This document shows positions 60,364-64,000 of a stretch of DNA of 64,000 nucleotides, piece by piece. Origin of the DNA: Sporosarcina ureae (GTDB lineage Bacteria > Bacillota > Bacilli > Bacillales_A > Planococcaceae); assembly GCF_002109325.1 (NCBI RefSeq), contig NZ_CP015348.1, positions 2,295,501-2,359,500 on the forward strand, read 5' to 3'. Positions within the stretch are counted from its first letter, which is position 1. Each line of letters begins with the position of its first letter. A program made the position numbers and the translations under genes. The notes beneath the pieces are model-generated. The model had not been told where the DNA came from and searched no databases. It saw only the letters and a list, made by a program, of their open reading frames with translations.

Positions 60364-61875
60364 ATGACACAAAAGATTCAGTTGCCCTTGCAAACGGCAA
60401 ATCTAGTTGTCGGCTTCATGGTGTGGGTTCTCATATCTTCCTTGCTACCATTTATCAGCGAAGATATTAATATTCCACCAGAGCGTGTGGCCATCATCAC
60501 AGCAATCCCTGTAGTACTCGGTTCCATATTGCGGATTCCGCTCGGCTACTACGCCAACGTCTATGGCGCGCGTATGATGTTTTTCATCAGTTTCATCGTC
60601 TTACTATTTCCTGTCTACTACATAAGTGAAACATCAACAGTGACAGGGCTTTTGATCGGCGGAACGTTACTTGGGATAGGCGGAGCGATTTTCTCCGTTG
60701 GTGTTACGTCGCTACCGAAGTACTATCCTAAGGAAAAGCACGGACTCGTCAATGGTATTTACGGGATGGGAAACATCGGGACAGCGATCACGACGTTTTC
60801 AGCACCGGTCCTCGCGATGAAGTTCGGCTGGTCCATGACCGTCAAAATGTATTTGATTTTATTACTTGTGTTCATCGCGTTGAATTTCTTCTTCGGTGAC
60901 CGTAAGGAAGTACGAGTGAAAGCACCGATTGTCGAACAGATTAAAGGTGTCTATAAGAACGAGAAATTATGGTTCTTCTCGTTGTTCTATTTCATCACAT
61001 TCGGTTCATTCGTTGCATTTACGGTGTTCTTGCCAAGTTTCCTCGTTAATTACTTCGAGTTAGATAAGGTAGACGCGGGACTTCGAACAGCCGGTTTCAT
61101 CGTCGTTGCGACGTTGTTACGCCCTGTCGGTGGTTGGTTAGGTGATAAATTCCAACCGTTATTCTTATTGATGGGGTGTTTCGCTGGTTTGACGATCTCA
61201 TCCATCGTACTAGCATTTTCACCAGGTATTGGACTGTACACAGTCGGTAGTATTATGATTGCGGCGGCTGCAGGTCTCGGGAATGGTGTCATCTTTAAAC
61301 TAGTACCGATGTATTTCAGTAAGCAAGCAGGTACTGTGAACGGGATTGTATCAATGATGGGTGGTCTTGGTGGATTTTTCCCTCCATTACTACTCGCAAC
61401 GATTTTCTCGATGACAGGTTCGTATTCAATTGGCTTCATGGCATTTTCACAAGTGTCGTTAGCCAGTCTCGTATTAGCTTTCTGGCTTTACTACATGGAT
61501 CGCACAAGCTTGTCTAAAGAAGTATTTGATTCAACAGGACAAGGCATTCTCGTGACCAATTCCAAGGGGCTCATTGTTTCGGTCAATCCGGCATTTACGA
61601 AACTAACAGGGTATAGTGAAGAGGAAGTGCTAGGTCAAAGTCCGAATATCTTAAGCTCGGGCAGACACGATCGGGAATACTACGACGACATGTGGCGCAC
61701 AATTGATCAACAGGGTGAATGGCAAGGCGAGATTTGGAATAAGAAAAAGAACGGTGAAGAGTACTTAGAGTTCCTATCTATCAGTTCTGTAAAAGATGGA
61801 ACAGGCGACGTCGTTCGCTACGTTGGTTCGTTCAGCGATATTAGTCCAGAAGCAAGCGTAGGCAATCGGTCATAA
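60364..61875 (+). CDS. narK: NarK/NarT nitrate-nitrite transporter with C-terminal PAS domain
   Basis: 503 residues. Residues 1-~380 form a 12-helix MFS transporter of the NarK group (LLGIGGAIFSVGVTSLPKYY; GIYGMGNIGTAITTF; and the second GLGNGVIFKLVPMYF, near the nitrate-binding signature regions). Residues ~384-500 are a PAS domain with PAC-like end: STGQGILVTNSKGLIVSVNP, FTKLTGYSEEEVLGQSPNIL and EIWNKKKNGEEYLEFLSISS. NarK normally ends after the last helix, so this is a fusion. The PAS part is cytoplasmic and may sense redox or bind a ligand to gate transport. Confidence 0.9.
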   Translation: MTQKIQLPLQTANLVVGFMVWVLISSLLPFISEDINIPPERVAIITAIPVVLGSILRIPLGYYANVYGARMMFFISFIVLLFPVYYISETSTVTGLLIGGTLLGIGGAIFSVGVTSLPKYYPKEKHGLVNGIYGMGNIGTAITTFSAPVLAMKFGWSMTVKMYLILLLVFIALNFFFGDRKEVRVKAPIVEQIKGVYKNEKLWFFSLFYFITFGSFVAFTVFLPSFLVNYFELDKVDAGLRTAGFIVVATLLRPVGGWLGDKFQPLFLLMGCFAGLTISSIVLAFSPGIGLYTVGSIMIAAAAGLGNGVIFKLVPMYFSKQAGTVNGIVSMMGGLGGFFPPLLLATIFSMTGSYSIGFMAFSQVSLASLVLAFWLYYMDRTSLSKEVFDSTGQGILVTNSKGLIVSVNPAFTKLTGYSEEEVLGQSPNILSSGRHDREYYDDMWRTIDQQGEWQGEIWNKKKNGEEYLEFLSISSVKDGTGDVVRYVGSFSDISPEASVGNRS

Positions 61876-61895
61876 CCGGTTGCCTTGCTTCTTGT
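61861..61895 (+). terminator. Possible terminator after narK
   Basis: GGCAATCGGT pairs with ACCGGTTGCC (one wobble) around CATA and T-rich sequence follows; the hairpin includes the narK stop. Confidence 0.5.
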
Positions 61896-61918
61896 TTTAA
61901 TGAAAGGAAGTAGATCCA

Positions 61919-62938
61919 GTGGAGAATCGATATTCGAGACAAACGTTATTTCAACCAATTGGCTTGTCGGGACAGAGACAATTAGCTGACGCACATGCAG
62001 TCATCATAGGCTGCGGCGCACTTGGCTCTTCCATTTCGGAGACGCTTGTACGTGCAGGAATTGGAAAAGTCACACTTGCAGATCGTGATTATGTCGAAGC
62101 GTCGAATTTGCAGAGACAGCAATTATTTGTTGAAGCCGATGCGAAAAACAGTGTGCCAAAAGTGGTCGCGGCAAAGCGACGTTTGCATGCTATTCGTGAA
62201 GATGTGGATATTACGACTGTGCTCGATCATATCGATGGACCGTTGCTCGAAGAAATTGCAGTAGGCGCAGATATTTTACTCGATGCAACCGATAATTTCG
62301 AGACGCGTTTGTTGATCAATGACGTCGCATGGAAACTGAATATCCCTTGGGTCTACGGCGCAGTCGTCAGCAGTTCAGGCAGCGTCTTTCCTTTTATTCC
62401 AAGCAAGACACCGTGTTTCCGTTGTTTACTGCCGGTCATGCCAGCGGTCAATGAAACGTGTGATACAGTAGGGGTAATTGCGCCCGCTGTACAGATTTCG
62501 GCTGCACATCAAAGTGCGGAAGCGATGAAATGGCTGACGGGGAATGAGTCGGCTATGCGCACGAAACTTCTGCATTTTGATGTGTGGAATAATACATCAG
62601 TTGAAGCGGGAATTAGTCGGATGAAGAACCCGCAATGCGAGACATGCGGCGATCATCCAACGTATCCGGCACTGCATCAAGCGGCCGGTACACAGTATGC
62701 TGTGCTATGCGGACGCGATACGGTACAAATCATACCGGACGCGGGACGTCAGCTGACGGTGGCAGACGGTGTGAAAGTCGCGAAGCAGTTAGGGTCCACA
62801 TTCCGAGAGACACCATTCTTCGTGGAGTTTCAGGCGGAAGGATACCGCTGTATTTTATTCGGCAATGGCAGACTGTTGATTCACGGTTTGAAAGATATGC
62901 GAGAAGGACGAAAAATCTATCATTCATTATTCGGCTAG
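61919..62938 (+). CDS. moeB: MoeB/ThiF family adenylyltransferase
   Basis: 339 residues from GTG 61919 with AAAGGAAG upstream. E1-like fold: the nucleotide loop IIGCGALGSSISE (residues ~29-41), DRDYVEASNLQRQ, LLDATDNFETR, and zinc-binding pairs CFRC and CETC. The ~75-residue C-terminal extension is usual in Bacillus MoeB/ThiF. It activates the C-terminus of MoaD for sulfur transfer in molybdopterin synthesis; the neighbouring nar and moaB genes favour MoeB over ThiF. moaB follows 11 bases later. Confidence 0.85.
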   Translation: MENRYSRQTLFQPIGLSGQRQLADAHAVIIGCGALGSSISETLVRAGIGKVTLADRDYVEASNLQRQQLFVEADAKNSVPKVVAAKRRLHAIREDVDITTVLDHIDGPLLEEIAVGADILLDATDNFETRLLINDVAWKLNIPWVYGAVVSSSGSVFPFIPSKTPCFRCLLPVMPAVNETCDTVGVIAPAVQISAAHQSAEAMKWLTGNESAMRTKLLHFDVWNNTSVEAGISRMKNPQCETCGDHPTYPALHQAAGTQYAVLCGRDTVQIIPDAGRQLTVADGVKVAKQLGSTFRETPFFVEFQAEGYRCILFGNGRLLIHGLKDMREGRKIYHSLFG

Positions 62939-62949
62939 GGGAATGGGAA

Positions 62950-63471
62950 ATGGAAGAGGCTCATTTGCCGCAAAAAGCGCGTAATCAATCGATTGCAGTC
63001 GCAGTATTGACGATCAGTGATACGCGGACAAAAGCGGATGACAAGAGCGGTAAAGTGATTTGCGACAAGTTAGTGGAAGCTGGCCATACTGTAAAAGCGT
63101 ATGAAATTTGCCCGGATGAAGCGGAGCGTATCGTAGAGCGGTTATCCGTTTGGTCGTCCGATTCATCAATTCAAGCCATGATCTTCACGGGCGGAACGGG
63201 CATTGGCGCACGGGATATTACGATAGAGATCGTGTCGCCTTATTTCACGAAGCCATTGGACGGGTTCGGCGAGTTGTTCCGATTTTTGAGTTATACCGAA
63301 GACGTAGGATCGAAAGCGTTACTCAGTCGTGCGACGGCTGGCGGAATCGGCTTGCAGGCGGTTTTTTTATTGCCGGGCTCTTCAAAGGCAGTGACGCTTG
63401 CAATGGATAAGTTGATTATTCCGGAGTTGCCGCATATCGTGCATGAACTGGGGAAGCATTTGGAGGCTTGA
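62950..63471 (+). CDS. moaB: Molybdenum cofactor biosynthesis protein MoaB
   Basis: 173 residues from ATG 62950, behind AGGGGAATGGG; a longer frame reads back into moeB. The MoCF fold shows VAVLTISDTRTKADDKSGK, IFTGGTGIGARDITIE, LDGFGELFRFLSY and LPGSSKAVTLAM. MoaB/Mog-type proteins bind or adenylate molybdopterin before molybdenum insertion, which NarG needs. Its stop codon TGA is directly joined to the first unit of the 21-bp repeat array. Confidence 0.9.
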   Translation: MEEAHLPQKARNQSIAVAVLTISDTRTKADDKSGKVICDKLVEAGHTVKAYEICPDEAERIVERLSVWSSDSSIQAMIFTGGTGIGARDITIEIVSPYFTKPLDGFGELFRFLSYTEDVGSKALLSRATAGGIGLQAVFLLPGSSKAVTLAMDKLIIPELPHIVHELGKHLEA

Positions 63472-64000
63472 TAGATCGTTTGGCGTGTTGGATAGAGCGG
63501 ATACGTGGCTTGATAGAGCACTCAGCGTGCGGGATAGAGCGGAAACGCGGCTTGATAGAGCACTCATCGCACGGCATAGAGCGGAAACGCGGCTTGATAG
63601 AGCACTCAGCGTGCGGGATAGAGCGGAAACGCGGTCTGATAGAGCACTCACCGCACGGCATAGAGCGAATACGCGGCTTGATAGAGCACTCACCGCGCGG
63701 GATAGAGCGGATACGTGGCTTGATAGAGCACTCATCGCGCGACATAGAGCGGATACGCAGCCTGATAGAGCACTCACCGCGCGACATAGAGCGGCCACGC
63801 GGCTTGATAGAGCACTCAGCGTGCGGGATAGAGCGGCCACGCAGCCTGATAGAGCACTCACCGCGCGGGATAGAGCGGATACGTGGCTTGATAGAGCACT
63901 CATCGCGCGACATAGAGCGGATACGCGGCTTGATAGAGCACTCACTGCGCGGGATAGAGCGGCCACGCGGCTTGATAGAGCACTCATCGTGCGGGATAGA
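63470..64000. repeat. 21-bp phased repeat array, about 25 units, running off the right edge
   Basis: Units start at 63470 (first one altered: GATAGATCG), 63491, 63512, 63533 and so on at exact 21-base steps to the window end. Two unit types alternate, giving a 42-base period: type A GATAGAGCGGATACGCGGCTT-like and type B beginning GATAGAGCACTCACCGCGCGG-like. (C/G)ATAGAGC is kept in almost all. Long open frames on the minus strand here (SALSSRV... and ECSIKPR... repeats) are products of the repeat, not genes. Confidence 0.9.

Noticed and set aside
63382-63987. Long minus-strand frames with Ser/Ala/Leu or Ile-Lys-Pro-Arg repeats
   Set aside because: They are translations of the 21-bp repeat (divisible by three, so frames stay open); no ribosome binding site and two overlapping frames are equally open.
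63470-64000. CRISPR array
   Set aside because: The period is 21 bases with two alternating near-identical units and no unique spacers; no cas genes.

Overview
The window looks like a chromosomal segment of a Gram-positive Bacillales bacterium, most likely Planococcaceae (Sporosarcina or a relative). The evidence is strong AGGAGG-type ribosome binding sites, frequent TTG and GTG starts, Bacillales-type families (CheV, YfiT-like bacillithiol transferase, DegV, nreABC, thioredoxin-type ArsC) and moderate base composition. No rRNA, tRNA, CRISPR array, transposase or integrase was found. The species assignment is inference.

Layout. (1) 0-2.5 kb: end of a membrane protein, a protein with a nuclease-like C-terminal domain, and a tartrate/D-malate dehydrogenase. 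(2) 2.5-12.6 kb: a visibly AT-rich island with a six-gene candidate defence locus in two transcription units. DEAH helicase, GHKL/MORC-like ATPase and single-HKD nuclease come first; after a palindromic terminator follow a DUF4007 protein, a 1146-residue P-loop ATPase and a PAPS-reductase-like PP-loop protein. (3) 12.9-19.8 kb: signalling genes (MHYT-GGDEF-EAL, CheV, a PAS histidine kinase) and two paralogous mini-proteins. (4) 19.8-30.7 kb: a one-direction run of small, unrelated genes (membrane proteins, SUKH, DUF5412, VanZ, a deaminase, an MNT antitoxin with a deleted HepT partner). A degenerate recurring intergenic element lies behind many of them, so the region reads like a cassette array. 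(5) 30.8-44.2 kb: metabolic and stress genes (threonine aldolase-like, a yybP-ykoY riboswitch before a kinase-like gene, DegV, aromatic acid exporter family, arsRBC, CtaG, glycerate kinase, AGCS symporter), plus a decayed ynfA. (6) 44.3-48.7 kb: a cobalamin riboswitch in front of nrdE-nrdI-nrdF. (7) 49-50.6 kb: a CoA-transferase on the minus strand. (8) 51-63.5 kb: a complete nitrate respiration locus: narGHJI, the oxygen/nitrate sensing system nreABC, a hemerythrin, a NarK transporter fused to a PAS domain, and the cofactor genes moeB and moaB.

How the genes fit together. The right-hand block is self-consistent: NarGHI reduces nitrate, NarJ matures NarG, NarK moves nitrate/nitrite, MoeB/MoaB help make the molybdenum cofactor, and NreABC switches the set on without oxygen when nitrate is present. 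Two GGGN4CCC palindromes upstream of narG are candidate NreC sites.

The most unusual signals are: a family of intergenic arrays with an ATAGAGCG-like core every 21 bp (41.3 kb, 48.9 kb, and from 63.47 kb off the right edge); the two-module defence island; the cassette-like small-gene array; and the NarK-PAS fusion. All functional statements come from reading translated sequence; no database search was run.
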